Source of the DNA: Insolitispirillum peregrinum
GTDB taxonomy: Bacteria; Pseudomonadota; Alphaproteobacteria; Rhodospirillales; Rhodospirillaceae
DNA: 64,000 nucleotides
Direction: 5' to 3'
NCBI RefSeq assembly: GCF_900156605.1
Contig: NZ_FTOA01000001.1
Span: 1-64,000, forward strand
Shown in pieces: positions 9,189 through 17,984 of this stretch (the first letter of the stretch is position 1; each line of letters begins with the position of its first letter). A program made the translations under genes and the position numbers. The notes beneath the pieces were generated by a model, which made no database searches, was not told the DNA's origin, and saw only the letters and a program-made list of their open reading frames with translations.

Positions 9189-10187
9189 TTATTGCACCTC
9201 TCGCAGGGTGTCACGGGCGATACGCAGGAACACCGCCGCGCCGTCGGCCAGCAGGGCCTCGGCGGAACGGTTCAGGCAGTCCACCGACAGGGCAACGCCC
9301 TGACAATCCACCTGATAGCGGATGACGTTGCCCAACAGTTGGTGGCTTTTGATCACCGCAGGCAGGGTGTCGGTCTCGGGGCTGGTCAACAGCTCCATCG
9401 CTTCCGGGCGCAGGGTCAGATGGCCGCGCGGGGTGATCCCCAGCAGGCTCTGGCTCTGGGCGGCGGTCAGCAGGTTGTAACTGCCCATGAAGCGGGCAAC
9501 GAACTCGGTCGCTGGTTGGGTATAGACCGTCTCGGCGCTGCCTTCCTGCTCCACCCGGCCCTGATTCATCACGAAAATGCGGTCGGATAGGGTCAGGGCT
9601 TCTTCCTGATCGTGGGTGACAAAGATGGTGGTCAGCCCCAGACGGCGCTGAATGTCGCGGATTTGCTCGCGCAGGGTTTTGCGGATGCGGGCATCCAGCG
9701 CCGACAGCGGTTCATCCAGCAACAGGATGCGCGGTTCAACCACCAGCGCCCGCGCCAGGGCCACCCGCTGGCGCTGGCCGCCGGATAGCTGGTGCGGGTA
9801 CTGCTGCTCGCGGCCGTCCAGCTCGACCAGCTTGACCACCGCCGCCACCTTGTCGGCAATCTCGGCGGCGGTCAGCTTTTGCATCTTCAGGCCAAAGGCG
9901 ATGTTTTGCGCCGCCGTCATGTTGGGGAACAGGGCATAGGACTGGAACACCATCCCGATGCCGCGCTTTTGTGGCGCGGTGTGGGTGATGTCGCTGCCAT
10001 CAACGCTGATGGTCCCCTGATCGACCCCGGTCAGGCCGGAAATACAGCGCAACAGCGTAGACTTGCCGCAGCCCGACGGACCCAGCAACGTGACGAACTC
10101 GCCCGACCGCAAGGTGAACGAGATGTCGGTAAAGATGGTGCTGCTGCCATAGCGTTTGGCGAAATTGGAGACGGTAACGACGCTCAT
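9189..10187 (-). CDS. ABC transporter ATPase of phospho-compound uptake operon (PotA/FbpC/PhnT type)
   Basis: The cytoplasmic ATPase powers the importer whose permeases lie directly upstream. The 332 residues carry Walker A GPSGCGKST, Q-loop VFQSYALFPNM, signature LSGGQRQRV, Walker B ILLLDEP and the switch His in THDQEEA. A C-terminal TOBE-type regulatory domain begins near residue 240. The ATG at 10187 overlaps the stop of the permease gene (ATGA). The open frame extends upstream, but those residues fall inside the permease. The family includes importers for iron, polyamines and 2-aminoethylphosphonate; the neighbouring phosphatases favour a phosphorus compound. Confidence 0.9.
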   Translation of the reverse strand: MSVVTVSNFAKRYGSSTIFTDISFTLRSGEFVTLLGPSGCGKSTLLRCISGLTGVDQGTISVDGSDITHTAPQKRGIGMVFQSYALFPNMTAAQNIAFGLKMQKLTAAEIADKVAAVVKLVELDGREQQYPHQLSGGQRQRVALARALVVEPRILLLDEPLSALDARIRKTLREQIRDIQRRLGLTTIFVTHDQEEALTLSDRIFVMNQGRVEQEGSAETVYTQPATEFVARFMGSYNLLTAAQSQSLLGITPRGHLTLRPEAMELLTSPETDTLPAVIKSHQLLGNVIRYQVDCQGVALSVDCLNRSAEALLADGAAVFLRIARDTLREVQ

Positions 10188-10972
10188 CAGGCCCCCCGGT
10201 CGGATTTGCCCAGCCGCGCGGCGAGCCACGTCAAGGCCAGGGTAAAGGCGAAATAGCTGAGAACAACGGCGCTGGTGAAATGGCCGCTGGTCTGGCGGAT
10301 GCTGTACAGATAGACCTGCAAGGTTTCATGGCGGGTGCCGACCAGAATGTTGGCGAACACGAATTCCCCCAGCAGGAACGAAAACGACAGGAACAGCGAC
10401 GCCATCAGCGACTTTTTCAGGTTGGGCAAAATCACCAGCAAAAAGGCCCGGCCGGTGCTGGCCCCCAGCAGGTGGGCGGCATCCATCAGGTCGTGCAGGT
10501 TCATGGTCCCCAGGGTGTTGGCGAGTGCCCGGTACATGAACGGCAGGGCGACGGTGAAGTAACAGCCGACCAGAATCCACGGCGTGCCGACCATCGCCAG
10601 CGGCCCGTCGGCATACAGTTGCAGCAGGCCGACCGAGGACACCACCGGCGGCACGGCAAAGGGGATCAGGATCAGCAGGTTCATCCACTTGGCCAGCGAC
10701 GGAAAGCGGTAAAACACCACAAAGGCCGCAGGAACGATCAGCACGGTTCCCAGCACCAGCGTGCCGATGCAGATCGCCAGCGAGTTGCCAAAGGCGGCCA
10801 GAAAGCGCGGGTCTTGCCATAGGGTCAGGTACCACGACAGGGTCAGGCCATCGGGCAGGATGGTGGCGCCCCAGCGGCTGGACAGCGAATAGAGCAGGGT
10901 CGCCGCCACCGGCAGCCCCAGCACCGCCATCAGCAGCAGGACCACCACCCGGTGATAGAGGTTAGCGCGCAT
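10187..10972 (-). CDS. ABC transporter permease (second permease, PhnV/PotC-like)
   Basis: This 261-residue inner-membrane permease has six predicted transmembrane helices and a binding-protein-dependent transport domain with the EAA-type loop DAAHLLGASTGRAFLLVILPNLKKSL. It pairs with the permease encoded just upstream, with which it overlaps by 11 bases, and its stop overlaps the ATPase start. Such overlaps indicate tight co-translation of the complex. The likely substrate is a phosphonate or phosphate ester, by context only. Confidence 0.88.
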   Translation of the reverse strand: MRANLYHRVVVLLLMAVLGLPVAATLLYSLSSRWGATILPDGLTLSWYLTLWQDPRFLAAFGNSLAICIGTLVLGTVLIVPAAFVVFYRFPSLAKWMNLLILIPFAVPPVVSSVGLLQLYADGPLAMVGTPWILVGCYFTVALPFMYRALANTLGTMNLHDLMDAAHLLGASTGRAFLLVILPNLKKSLMASLFLSFSFLLGEFVFANILVGTRHETLQVYLYSIRQTSGHFTSAVVLSYFAFTLALTWLAARLGKSDRGA

Positions 10973-11822
10973 GATAGGACCTCTTCAGCAGCCACTGATT
11001 GACAGCCGTCACCAGCACCATCAGCAAAACCAGCAACACCGACAGCGCGGCGGCCATATTGGGATCAAGGAACACGTTGCCTGCGACCAGACTGCCAATG
11101 CGGATGGTGACCAGATTGTAGTTGCCGGTGGTCAGCGCATAGGCGCTGGTATAGGCCCCCATGGCGTTGGCAAACAGCAGGATGAAGGTGCCGAGAATGG
11201 CCGGAGTCAGCACCGGCAGGGCCACCCGCAGCCAGTATTGCCACAGTCTGGCCCCCAGCAGGGCGGCGGCGTCCTGCCAGTCATCATCCAGCGCGTCAAA
11301 GGCCGGATAGAGCAGCAGCACGCCGAGCGGAATCTGGAAATAGGTGTACAGCAGGATCAGCCCCGAGCTGGAATAGAGGTAAAAGTCCTGCAACAGCCCG
11401 GCCTGCCGCAGCAGCAGGGTCAGGGCACCATTGGCCCCGACGATGATGATGAAGGCAAAGGCCAGCGGTACCCCGGTCAGGTTGCTGGTCATGTTGACAA
11501 AGGCCACCACCAGATCACGGAACCGCCCCGGCACCCGCCGCAGCGAGGCCGCCGCGACCAGCGACAGCAGCAGGCCGAGGATGCTCGACCACAGCGAAAT
11601 CGACAGGCTGTTGGAAAAGGCCTGCAGGTAAAAGGCCGACGACAGGATTTCACGGTAATGGTCCAGACCGACCCAGCCGTCTTCGCCATACAGGCTGTGG
11701 ACGGCCACCCACCACAGCGGGGCCAGACAAAACAGCGCCAGCACCACCAGCATCGGCAGCAGGAACAGGGCGGCCTGCCAGTGCCGTCGCCAGACGGACG
11801 CGGCGGGGGGAGAGGTGCTCAT
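10962..11822 (-). CDS. ABC transporter permease (first permease, PhnU/PotB-like)
   Basis: A 286-residue inner-membrane permease with six hydrophobic segments and an EAA loop near residue 200 (DAAALLGARLWQYWLRVALPVL). It forms the heterodimeric channel with the permease at 10187-10972. Its ATG overlaps the end of the phosphatase-superfamily gene upstream (ATGA-type overlap). The pair resembles the PotB/PotC and PhnU/PhnV arrangement in which two different permeases share one ATPase. Confidence 0.88.
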   Translation of the reverse strand: MSTSPPAASVWRRHWQAALFLLPMLVVLALFCLAPLWWVAVHSLYGEDGWVGLDHYREILSSAFYLQAFSNSLSISLWSSILGLLLSLVAAASLRRVPGRFRDLVVAFVNMTSNLTGVPLAFAFIIIVGANGALTLLLRQAGLLQDFYLYSSSGLILLYTYFQIPLGVLLLYPAFDALDDDWQDAAALLGARLWQYWLRVALPVLTPAILGTFILLFANAMGAYTSAYALTTGNYNLVTIRIGSLVAGNVFLDPNMAAALSVLLVLLMVLVTAVNQWLLKRSYHAR

Positions 11823-12628
11823 CGCCGGATCAGCTCCTGATTACGGGGTTTGTCGTGCGACAGGCCCAACAGATCGGCGGCCAGCCCGCACAGCTCGACC
11901 TGCCGCACCGCCACTTCGGGGGCGTGGCTGAAGGCCGATCCGAGGGTAAACAGCGGCACCTGCCGTTCTTCCGGTAAGATGCCGCCGTGGCTGCGGTCGT
12001 CGTTCATGCCGTGGTCGCTGGTGACGATCACCTGATAGCCAGCGTCCAGCCAGCCCGGCAGGTGATCGGACAGGAAAATGTCCATCCGGCGGGCGGCATT
12101 GCGGTACTGCGGGCTGTCATAGCCAGCGTGATGACCGGCATCATCGACATTCATTGAATGGATCAGCAGCAGGTCCGGGTCATGGCGCTGGCGCAGGTAT
12201 TCGCCATCCAGCAACAGGTGATCATCGGGGTAGCTGTCGGCATGGTAAAAGATGCCGTGCTGGATCGGCAGCGCCGGATCATCGGTAAAGCGGTCGCGCA
12301 CCGCCAGATAGGGCGAGCGGTTATAAAGCTCGCTGATCCAGTGATAGGAGGCGGCGGCGGTGGTCAGCCTGGCGGCGCGGGCCAGATGGAACAGGCTGGT
12401 CTGGGTGGACAGGCGGGTGATCTGGTTGTGGACGACGCCGCTGTCCACTGGCGGAACTCCGGTCAGCAGGCATTCGTACAGCGGGCGCGACAGCGACGGC
12501 AGGGCGGAGTTCAGGCGGTACAGGCTGGCCCGGCCAGCCTCGCACAAGCCCTGCAGGTGACCCATGCAGTCATGGGCCACCTGCCACGCCAAGCCATCAA
12601 TCAGAACAAAGATGACCTTGTGCGGCAT
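11819..12628 (-). CDS. Alkaline-phosphatase-superfamily hydrolase (nucleotide pyrophosphatase/phosphonoacetate hydrolase-like)
   Basis: A 269-residue metal-dependent hydrolase of the alkaline phosphatase superfamily. Visible metal ligands are D11 in VLIDG, the D and H of NVDDAGHHAGYD near 165, and the DH of TSDHGMNDD near 210. The nucleophile is probably a Ser in LPSLSRP (residues 43-49). There is no signal peptide, so it acts in the cytoplasm on the imported substrate. Relatives cleave phosphodiesters, nucleotide pyrophosphates or the C-P bond of phosphonoacetate. It sits second in the operon, between the binding protein and the first permease, which links it to substrate breakdown rather than housekeeping. 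Confidence 0.85.
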   Translation of the reverse strand: MPHKVIFVLIDGLAWQVAHDCMGHLQGLCEAGRASLYRLNSALPSLSRPLYECLLTGVPPVDSGVVHNQITRLSTQTSLFHLARAARLTTAAASYHWISELYNRSPYLAVRDRFTDDPALPIQHGIFYHADSYPDDHLLLDGEYLRQRHDPDLLLIHSMNVDDAGHHAGYDSPQYRNAARRMDIFLSDHLPGWLDAGYQVIVTSDHGMNDDRSHGGILPEERQVPLFTLGSAFSHAPEVAVRQVELCGLAADLLGLSHDKPRNQELIRR

Positions 12629-12641
12629 CGGGCCTGATCCT

Positions 12642-13691
12642 TTATTGCAGGTTGACCATCACCTGTTCCTGCCACAGGCGGGGCAGGGCCTTGGAGGTCT
12701 TTTCCCACGCCGCAAAATCCTTGATCGGGTGGACCGAGGTGTATTGCGAGGCGGGCAGCAGTTTGGCCTGCACATCGGCGGGCAGGGTGACGTTGGCGCG
12801 GATCGGGCGGGCATAGCCGCGCGCCAGATTGATCTGGCCTTCGTCGCTGAAGATGTACTCACGGGCCAGCTTGGCGGCATTCGGATGCTGGGCGTACTTG
12901 TTGATGATGGTGGTATAGCCCGCCACCACCGAGCCGTCAGAGGGGATCAGCACGGTAAAGCGCTTGGGGTCGATCTTGTCGCGATAGCTGAGCGCGTTGA
13001 AATCCCACAGCACGCCGACTTCGATTTCGCCCTTTTCCAGATTGGCGATATCGACGTTGTTCAGCGACAGGCGCTTTTGCTTGGCCAGCTCGCCAAAGAA
13101 GCCCAGCGCCGGGGTGAGGTTCTTTTCATCGCCGCCCATGGCAAAGGCCGCTGCCAGTACGCCGTTGTTGGCCTGCGAGGCGACGCCGACATCGCCCAGA
13201 GTGACGCGGTACTTGCCCTTCAGCAGCTCGGACCACGATTTCGGGGCGTCGGGAACCAGTTGGTTGTTGACGATGAAGGCGATGGTGCCAGTGTAGGCCA
13301 GCATCCAGTGACCATCGGCGTCCTTGGCCCAGTCGGGAACGTCGCCCCAGGTGGTCGGCTTGTAGGGCTGGGTGATGCCCTTTTGCACCGCAACGGCGGC
13401 AAAGGCATGGCCGACGTCACCGATATCGGCGGTGGCATTGGTCTTTTCGGCTTCGAACTTGGCGATTTCTTGCGCCGAGCTCATGTCGGTGTCCTGATGG
13501 GTCAGGCCATACTTGGAGGAAATCTGTGCCCAGGTGTCTTTCCAGTTCGCCCAGTCGTCGGGCATGCCGACGCTGTTGACGGTGCCTTCTTTTTTGGCTG
13601 ACTGGATCAGGGTATCAAGGGATTCAGCATGGACTTGCAGAGCCGTCAGGCTCAGGACGCCGGCGAGAACGCCAGCCATTACCTTGTTCAT
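12642..13691 (-). CDS. ABC transporter periplasmic binding protein (PhnS/FbpA-like)
   Basis: First gene of the six-gene operon. The 349-residue product starts with a typical signal peptide (MNKVMAGVLAGVLSLTALQVHA, cleavage near residue 22) and a class II periplasmic binding fold with the hinge region IAFIVNNQLVPDAPKSWSELL. The start at 13691 is supported by AAGGA 8 bases upstream; the longer open frame lacks this. It captures the substrate in the periplasm and delivers it to the two permeases. The family covers iron, polyamine, thiamine and 2-aminoethylphosphonate binding proteins. The linked phosphatases suggest a phosphorus compound. Confidence 0.88.
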   Translation of the reverse strand: MNKVMAGVLAGVLSLTALQVHAESLDTLIQSAKKEGTVNSVGMPDDWANWKDTWAQISSKYGLTHQDTDMSSAQEIAKFEAEKTNATADIGDVGHAFAAVAVQKGITQPYKPTTWGDVPDWAKDADGHWMLAYTGTIAFIVNNQLVPDAPKSWSELLKGKYRVTLGDVGVASQANNGVLAAAFAMGGDEKNLTPALGFFGELAKQKRLSLNNVDIANLEKGEIEVGVLWDFNALSYRDKIDPKRFTVLIPSDGSVVAGYTTIINKYAQHPNAAKLAREYIFSDEGQINLARGYARPIRANVTLPADVQAKLLPASQYTSVHPIKDFAAWEKTSKALPRLWQEQVMVNLQ

Positions 13692-13704
13692 GGGTCTCAT
13701 CCTT

Positions 13705-13716
13705 TGGACTATGCCA
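13705..13716. promoter_or_regulatory. Putative UTRA-regulator operator before the transport operon
   Basis: TGGACTATGCCA matches the perfect palindrome at 13889-13900 in 10 of 12 positions and lies 13 bases upstream of the binding-protein start codon at 13691. Its position would block transcription or early elongation of the operon. Confidence 0.45.
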
Positions 13717-13888
13717 GTTTCCCGGCCTTGGCGATCAAGAGTGAGCAGCAGGTGAACCAACAACACAAGTTACCCTTTTGTGGCACCATTTCGGGGCACC
13801 GGGAATTCTCTGGCATTCTCCCGACAGACGCGGCAGTGTGCACAAGACGGATGCTAACACCGTTTTGCCGAAAAAATAGACATAAAAA

Positions 13889-13900
13889 TGGACTAGTCCA
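13889..13900. promoter_or_regulatory. Perfect palindromic operator overlapping the regulator's start region
   Basis: TGGACTAGTCCA is a perfect 12-bp palindrome ending 3 bases before the regulator's ATG at 13904. It resembles the TGGTCTAGACCA-type sites bound by UTRA-domain GntR regulators. It probably mediates autoregulation. Confidence 0.6.
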
Positions 13901-13903
13901 GAA

Positions 13904-14650
13904 ATGACTACAGAACAGGCATTTACCCATGCGGCCCTGATCCGGCAGGCGATCGAGCAGCAGATATCCAGTGGTCTGCTGCGTCCGGGCCACAAGCTGC
14001 CGTCTGAACGCGACCTGAGCGAGCTGTTCGCCACCACCCGCATCACGCTGAAAGAGGCCTTGCAGGCCCTTGAGGCGGAAGGGAAAATCTATCGCGAGGA
14101 TCGGCGCGGCTGGTTCGTGGCCCCGCCGCGTCTGCTGTACAATCCGCAGTACAAATCCCACTTCCACCAGATGGTGACCGCCCAGCAGCGACAGGTGGAA
14201 ACGGCGGTGCTGTCAGCGCAAACGGTGTTGGCAACCCCGGCCCTGTGTCAGGAGCTGGAGCTACCGGCGCTGTCGCGCCTGCACGAAATCCAGCGCCTGC
14301 GCCGGATCGACGGGCGGGTGGTGCTGTTCGTCCGCCACTACCTGAAGCCGGAGATCTTCCCCGGCATTCTGGCGATGGACCTGACGCAATCGCTGACCCT
14401 GATTTACGAAACGCACTATGGCCTGAGCTATGGCCGCTCGCGCTTTGACATCATCCCGACCGCAGCCCGTGGCGAGGTGGCGCAGGCGTTGATGCTGGGC
14501 GAGGGCAGTCCGATCCTGCTGATTTCGCGCGTCAACTTTGATCAGGACGGGCGGCTCATCGACTGCGATCAGGAATACTGGCGGCATGATGCCATCCGCA
14601 TTTCGATCGACAGTTCGCTTGTTACACCCCCTTTTCCCCTTGAGAAATAA
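13904..14650 (+). CDS. GntR-family regulator with UTRA domain (HutC/PhnF-PhnR type)
   Basis: A 248-residue repressor with an N-terminal winged helix (about residues 8-75, including [28 protein letters not shown]) and a C-terminal UTRA ligand-binding domain (about 95-240). It is divergent from the six-gene phospho-compound operon and is the obvious candidate to control it. The palindrome TGGACTAGTCCA lies directly in front of its start and a 10/12 copy lies in front of the operon. The ATG at 13904 has no strong ribosome site because the palindrome occupies that place. The inducer is unknown. Confidence 0.88.
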   Translation: MTTEQAFTHAALIRQAIEQQISSGLLRPGHKLPSERDLSELFATTRITLKEALQALEAEGKIYREDRRGWFVAPPRLLYNPQYKSHFHQMVTAQQRQVETAVLSAQTVLATPALCQELELPALSRLHEIQRLRRIDGRVVLFVRHYLKPEIFPGILAMDLTQSLTLIYETHYGLSYGRSRFDIIPTAARGEVAQALMLGEGSPILLISRVNFDQDGRLIDCDQEYWRHDAIRISIDSSLVTPPFPLEK

Positions 14651-14709
14651 GGGGTAAAACAGGGGCTTCTGATGTTCATCCTTCCCCCTATGCCCTCAGG
14701 AGCCCGCCG

Positions 14710-16080
14710 ATGTCCGATCAAACCGTCAAATACCTGCTGCCCGAAGATCGCATGCCGAAAAGCTGGTACAACATCGCGGCTGACCTGCCGCCGATGGCAC
14801 CGGTTCTGCATCCGGCGACCGGCCAGCCGGTTGGCCCGTCGGACCTCGAACCGCTGTTTCCGCGTGAAGTGATCCTGCAGGAAGTCTCCACCGAACGGGA
14901 GATCGAAATCCCCGAGCCGGTGCGGGACATCTATCGCCAGTGGCGTCCGGCGCCGCTGTTCCGTGCCCGCCGTCTGGAAAAGGCCCTCGGCACCCCGGCG
15001 CGCATTTACTACAAGTACGAAGGCGTCAGCCCGTCCGGCTCGCACAAGCCGAACTCGGCGGTGGCGCAGGCGTTCTACAACAAGGAAGCGGGTGTCAAGC
15101 GGCTGACCACCGAAACCGGCGCCGGTCAGTGGGGCTGTAGCCTGGCCTTCGCTGGCTCGTTGTTCGGGCTGGAAGTGAACATCTACATGGTCAAGGTGTC
15201 CTATCAGCAAAAGCCCTATCGCCGGGCGCTGATGGAAACCTATGGCGCGCGCTGTGTCGCCAGCCCGTCAGTGGAAACCAGCGCAGGCCGGGCGGTGCTG
15301 GAAAAGGACCCGGACTCGCGCGGGTCGCTGGGGATCGCCATTTCCGAAGCGGTCGAAATGGCCGTTCAGCGCGAAGACACCAAGTACGCACTGGGCAGCG
15401 TGCTGAATCATGTCTGCCTGCACCAGACCATCATCGGTCAGGAAGCAATGGCACAGATGGAAATGGCCGGTGACGAGCCGGACGTGGTGATCGGCTGCGC
15501 GGGTGGTGGCTCGAACTTTGCCGGGATTGCCTTCCCCTATCTGGGGCGGAACCTGCGCGAGGGCACCAAAACCCGCCTGCTGGCGGTGGAACCGGCGGCT
15601 TGCCCGACGCTGACCCGTGGGCGCTTTGCCTATGATTACGGCGATCTGGCCCACCTGACCCCGCTGTCAAAGATGTACACGCTGGGTGCCGACTTCATGC
15701 CGCCGGGCCTGCATGCCGGTGGCCTGCGCTATCACGGCATGAGCCCGCAGGTCAGTCAGGCCCGCCATCTGGGTCTGATCGAAGCCCGTTCCTATCAGCA
15801 GCTTGAGTGCTTTGAAGCGGCGGTGACTTTCGCCCGCGCCGAAGGCATCGTTCCGGCCCCGGAAAGCAGCCACGCCGTCCGCGCCGCCATCGACGAAGCC
15901 CTGCGCTGCAAGGCCGAGGGCAAGGCCGAGGTGATCCTGTTCAACCTGTCCGGCCATGGTCATTTCGACATGCAGGCCTACACCGATTTCTTTGGCGGCA
16001 AGCTGGAAGACCTGACCTACGAAGACTCCCTGCTGGCCGACAGTCTGGCCCGCCTGCCGCAGGTGAGCGAACCGGCGTAA
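14710..16080 (+). CDS. trpB: Stand-alone tryptophan synthase beta-like protein, TrpB2 type
   Basis: A 456-residue PLP enzyme of the TrpB2 branch. The PLP lysine is K113 in GSHKPNSA, and the phosphate-binding loop is [11 protein letters not shown]. The long N-terminal segment and insertions separate it from the roughly 400-residue TrpB1 that pairs with TrpA. No trpA is nearby. It follows the UTRA regulator by 59 bases on the same strand and has AGGAG upstream of the ATG. Canonical activity is joining indole with serine to make tryptophan. Some TrpB2 enzymes use O-phosphoserine, which is notable beside a phospho-compound uptake operon. Confidence 0.88.
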   Translation: MSDQTVKYLLPEDRMPKSWYNIAADLPPMAPVLHPATGQPVGPSDLEPLFPREVILQEVSTEREIEIPEPVRDIYRQWRPAPLFRARRLEKALGTPARIYYKYEGVSPSGSHKPNSAVAQAFYNKEAGVKRLTTETGAGQWGCSLAFAGSLFGLEVNIYMVKVSYQQKPYRRALMETYGARCVASPSVETSAGRAVLEKDPDSRGSLGIAISEAVEMAVQREDTKYALGSVLNHVCLHQTIIGQEAMAQMEMAGDEPDVVIGCAGGGSNFAGIAFPYLGRNLREGTKTRLLAVEPAACPTLTRGRFAYDYGDLAHLTPLSKMYTLGADFMPPGLHAGGLRYHGMSPQVSQARHLGLIEARSYQQLECFEAAVTFARAEGIVPAPESSHAVRAAIDEALRCKAEGKAEVILFNLSGHGHFDMQAYTDFFGGKLEDLTYEDSLLADSLARLPQVSEPA

Positions 16081-16093
16081 GGCTGGTTCAAGA

Positions 16094-16131
16094 AAAACGG
16101 GGGAGCCGTTGATGGGCGGCTCCCCCGTTTT
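16094..16131 (+). terminator. Rho-independent terminator after trpB2
   Basis: A 15-bp perfect stem, AAAACGGGGGAGCCG with CGGCTCCCCCGTTTT, and an 8-base loop lie 13 bases after the trpB stop and end in a T tract. It ends the trpB2 transcript and could also serve the opposite strand. Confidence 0.85.
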
Positions 16132-16211
16132 CGGTGGGCTGTATGCCTTTTTAGCAAAAAAGTCGCAGGTGCACACTCGTTGAGTCGGGTAGCTGCTCTT
16201 GCGTGAGCTGG

Positions 16212-17273
16212 TTACTGCTTTGGCCCTTCGATTTGTGGCGGAACTAAGGTTGACATCGCTAGTTGTGCTATTGATGGGGGCAAATCGCCTTGCTTCACCT
16301 TGCCATCAAGGTACTTTGCGAATTTACCACCTTCTAGATATACATTTTGTAGCCATTCTCGATAGTGCCCAAGAGATGCCAACGGGTAACACCACGACTC
16401 CTGTGGATTCGATTTTGCTTGAGGGTGATCATCCGGATAGCGATGAGCATATTTTCTGCGTATTCCAAACTCATGTTCAAGTTTATTTGCATCCCAGTAT
16501 TTAGACCAATGTAATCCAATAGATATATCAACAACAAATTTTTCATCTATATTTGCACCTGCGACGATTAATTCATATATTATTGTGTGTGCCTCATTGA
16601 AGACGTGAAAATAACCCTTTGGAGCTGAGTGATAATTGAGTGCAATGCGTTCATGCCACTTGTTAAAGCGCTTACTCTGGGCTCCGCTTGGATCATAGCC
16701 GACTTGACTGTAGATGAGTTCGCGGAGTTTTGACCCGGCAAGGAGGCGAAAATTATTTCGTGCTTCGGTCTGACAGTTCACTCCTGCATCAAATGCATAG
16801 TATTCTAGTATGGAGAGGCATATTTCTGCTGGATAGCAATAGTGAACGCGCCCTTTGTGTATGACTTCGATGTGGGGATATGGAATGGAGGAACCTGACT
16901 TTTCAAGTATATCCTTGATCGCCTTGATGCGTGGCTTTATATCTAATTCGTTCCACTGGCTACTTATTGTTCCAATGTGCGCATTCTGAACTCCGCAGAG
17001 GGCTGCGAGACCACGTTGATTGAGGTATGGGGTACCGTCGGAAAGTACACCCATACCGATTTCGCCGAACTCGGCATCCACCTCAATTCCAAGGTCTAGG
17101 CTACCTTGAACTTGACTGATTTCCTTAGTGGTTGCTTTTGATGATAAGATGTTGATTCTATTTGGAGAAAGACTGATTTCCTTTGGCGCAGGCGGGCCAG
17201 CCTGAACCAGGGCCGTCGAGACCTTGTCTAGTGTCCCTTTAACCGGATTGATGATATGTTTGCCCTTGGCCAT
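16212..17273 (-). CDS. Phage-like protein of unknown function in an AT-rich island
   Basis: A 353-residue protein. The start at 17273 is set by AGGAGGAG upstream; the frame is open further but without a ribosome site. Nothing in it gives a certain function. The N-terminal 70 residues are basic and low in hydrophobics. Residues about 80-120 (SDGTPYLNQRGLAALCGVQNAHI) resemble the helix-turn-helix-like start of phage antirepressor or KilA-type proteins. The C-terminal half is rich in aromatic residues and contains WSKYW and YPDDHPQAKSNPQ. Base composition is far more AT-rich than the neighbours, and codon use is unlike theirs, so it was probably acquired horizontally. Phage-encoded immunity proteins of the BstA type are a possible comparison that I cannot verify here. 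Confidence 0.6.
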   Translation of the reverse strand: MAKGKHIINPVKGTLDKVSTALVQAGPPAPKEISLSPNRINILSSKATTKEISQVQGSLDLGIEVDAEFGEIGMGVLSDGTPYLNQRGLAALCGVQNAHIGTISSQWNELDIKPRIKAIKDILEKSGSSIPYPHIEVIHKGRVHYCYPAEICLSILEYYAFDAGVNCQTEARNNFRLLAGSKLRELIYSQVGYDPSGAQSKRFNKWHERIALNYHSAPKGYFHVFNEAHTIIYELIVAGANIDEKFVVDISIGLHWSKYWDANKLEHEFGIRRKYAHRYPDDHPQAKSNPQESWCYPLASLGHYREWLQNVYLEGGKFAKYLDGKVKQGDLPPSIAQLAMSTLVPPQIEGPKQ

Positions 17274-17681
17274 GCATGAACTCCTCCTAGTGGACGAAAT
17301 GATCTGCTGTGATTGTAAATGTTGTATTTGCAAAATCCAGCATTGAAATTCTGTGTCTATTTTACCAAGTAGAAAAATATTTTACATGTTTATGCAAGGC
17401 GTTCGCATTTATGTAATGGAGTTCATGCTTCAGTGAAGTGAAAAAGCTCGGAGCTTCGTTTGTATTATTTTGCATATGTAGGTATTTTCCGAATATGGAG
17501 ATGCAAAGTAGAGTACAGTGACGCCATAAGAGTGGGATGCCGTCTAAATTTGTTCGGGAATAACGCCTCACGATACTGTTTCTTTGTGCCTCTCTTATCA
17601 TGACAAGGAGGGGCGCAGGATCGAGAGTGATATATTGCATTTGGCACTACAGATTGCTATCCTGTGCCCAAGGAGAGAACC
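17274..17681. other. AT-rich intergenic region upstream of the island gene and tacA
   Basis: About 400 bases of very AT-rich DNA, the lowest GC of this part of the window. A 92-codon frame on the minus strand (17362-17640) is open but has no ribosome site or recognisable domain, and a second frame overlaps it, so I do not call a gene. The region presumably holds divergent promoters for the island gene and for tacAT. Confidence 0.4.
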
Positions 17682-17981
17682 ATGGCCGCCACTGTCGAAC
17701 GCAAGGAATATCCGATCTCGATGCGCCTGCCCGAGGCAGACGTTGCGATGATTGACCGTGCTGCGACCCTGCGCGGTCGTTCCCGCACCGAGTTTGTCCG
17801 CGACGCTGCTGTGCGCGCCGCCGAGGAGGTGGTGATGGAGCAGGGGTTGATCCGTATGAGCCCCGAGGGCTTTGCCGATTTCATGGAAGTCCTCTGCCAG
17901 CCCCCGTCGATCGTTCCCGAAATGGCGGATGTGCTCCGTCGGCCCGCTCCGTGGGAAGCCGGTTACGAGCCGAAGGGCTGA
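17682..17981 (+). CDS. tacA: DUF1778 antitoxin (TacA type)
   Basis: A 99-residue ribbon-helix-helix antitoxin. The N-terminal RHH domain (about residues 8-50, ISMRLPEADVAMIDRAATLRGRSRTEFV) binds operator DNA. The C-terminal tail (FADFMEVLCQPPSIVPEM) is the region that clamps the toxin in this family. The ATG at 17682 follows AAGGAGAGAACC. An upstream GTG at 17664 is possible but less likely. It is three bases from the acetyltransferase gene, forming a classic TacAT pair that autoregulates. Confidence 0.88.
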   Translation: MAATVERKEYPISMRLPEADVAMIDRAATLRGRSRTEFVRDAAVRAAEEVVMEQGLIRMSPEGFADFMEVLCQPPSIVPEMADVLRRPAPWEAGYEPKG

Positions 17982-17984
17982 TCG

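Noticed and set aside
17362-17640. 92-codon frame upstream of tacA
   Set aside because: No ribosome site or recognisable domain, another frame overlaps it, and long frames in such AT-rich DNA are weak evidence here.
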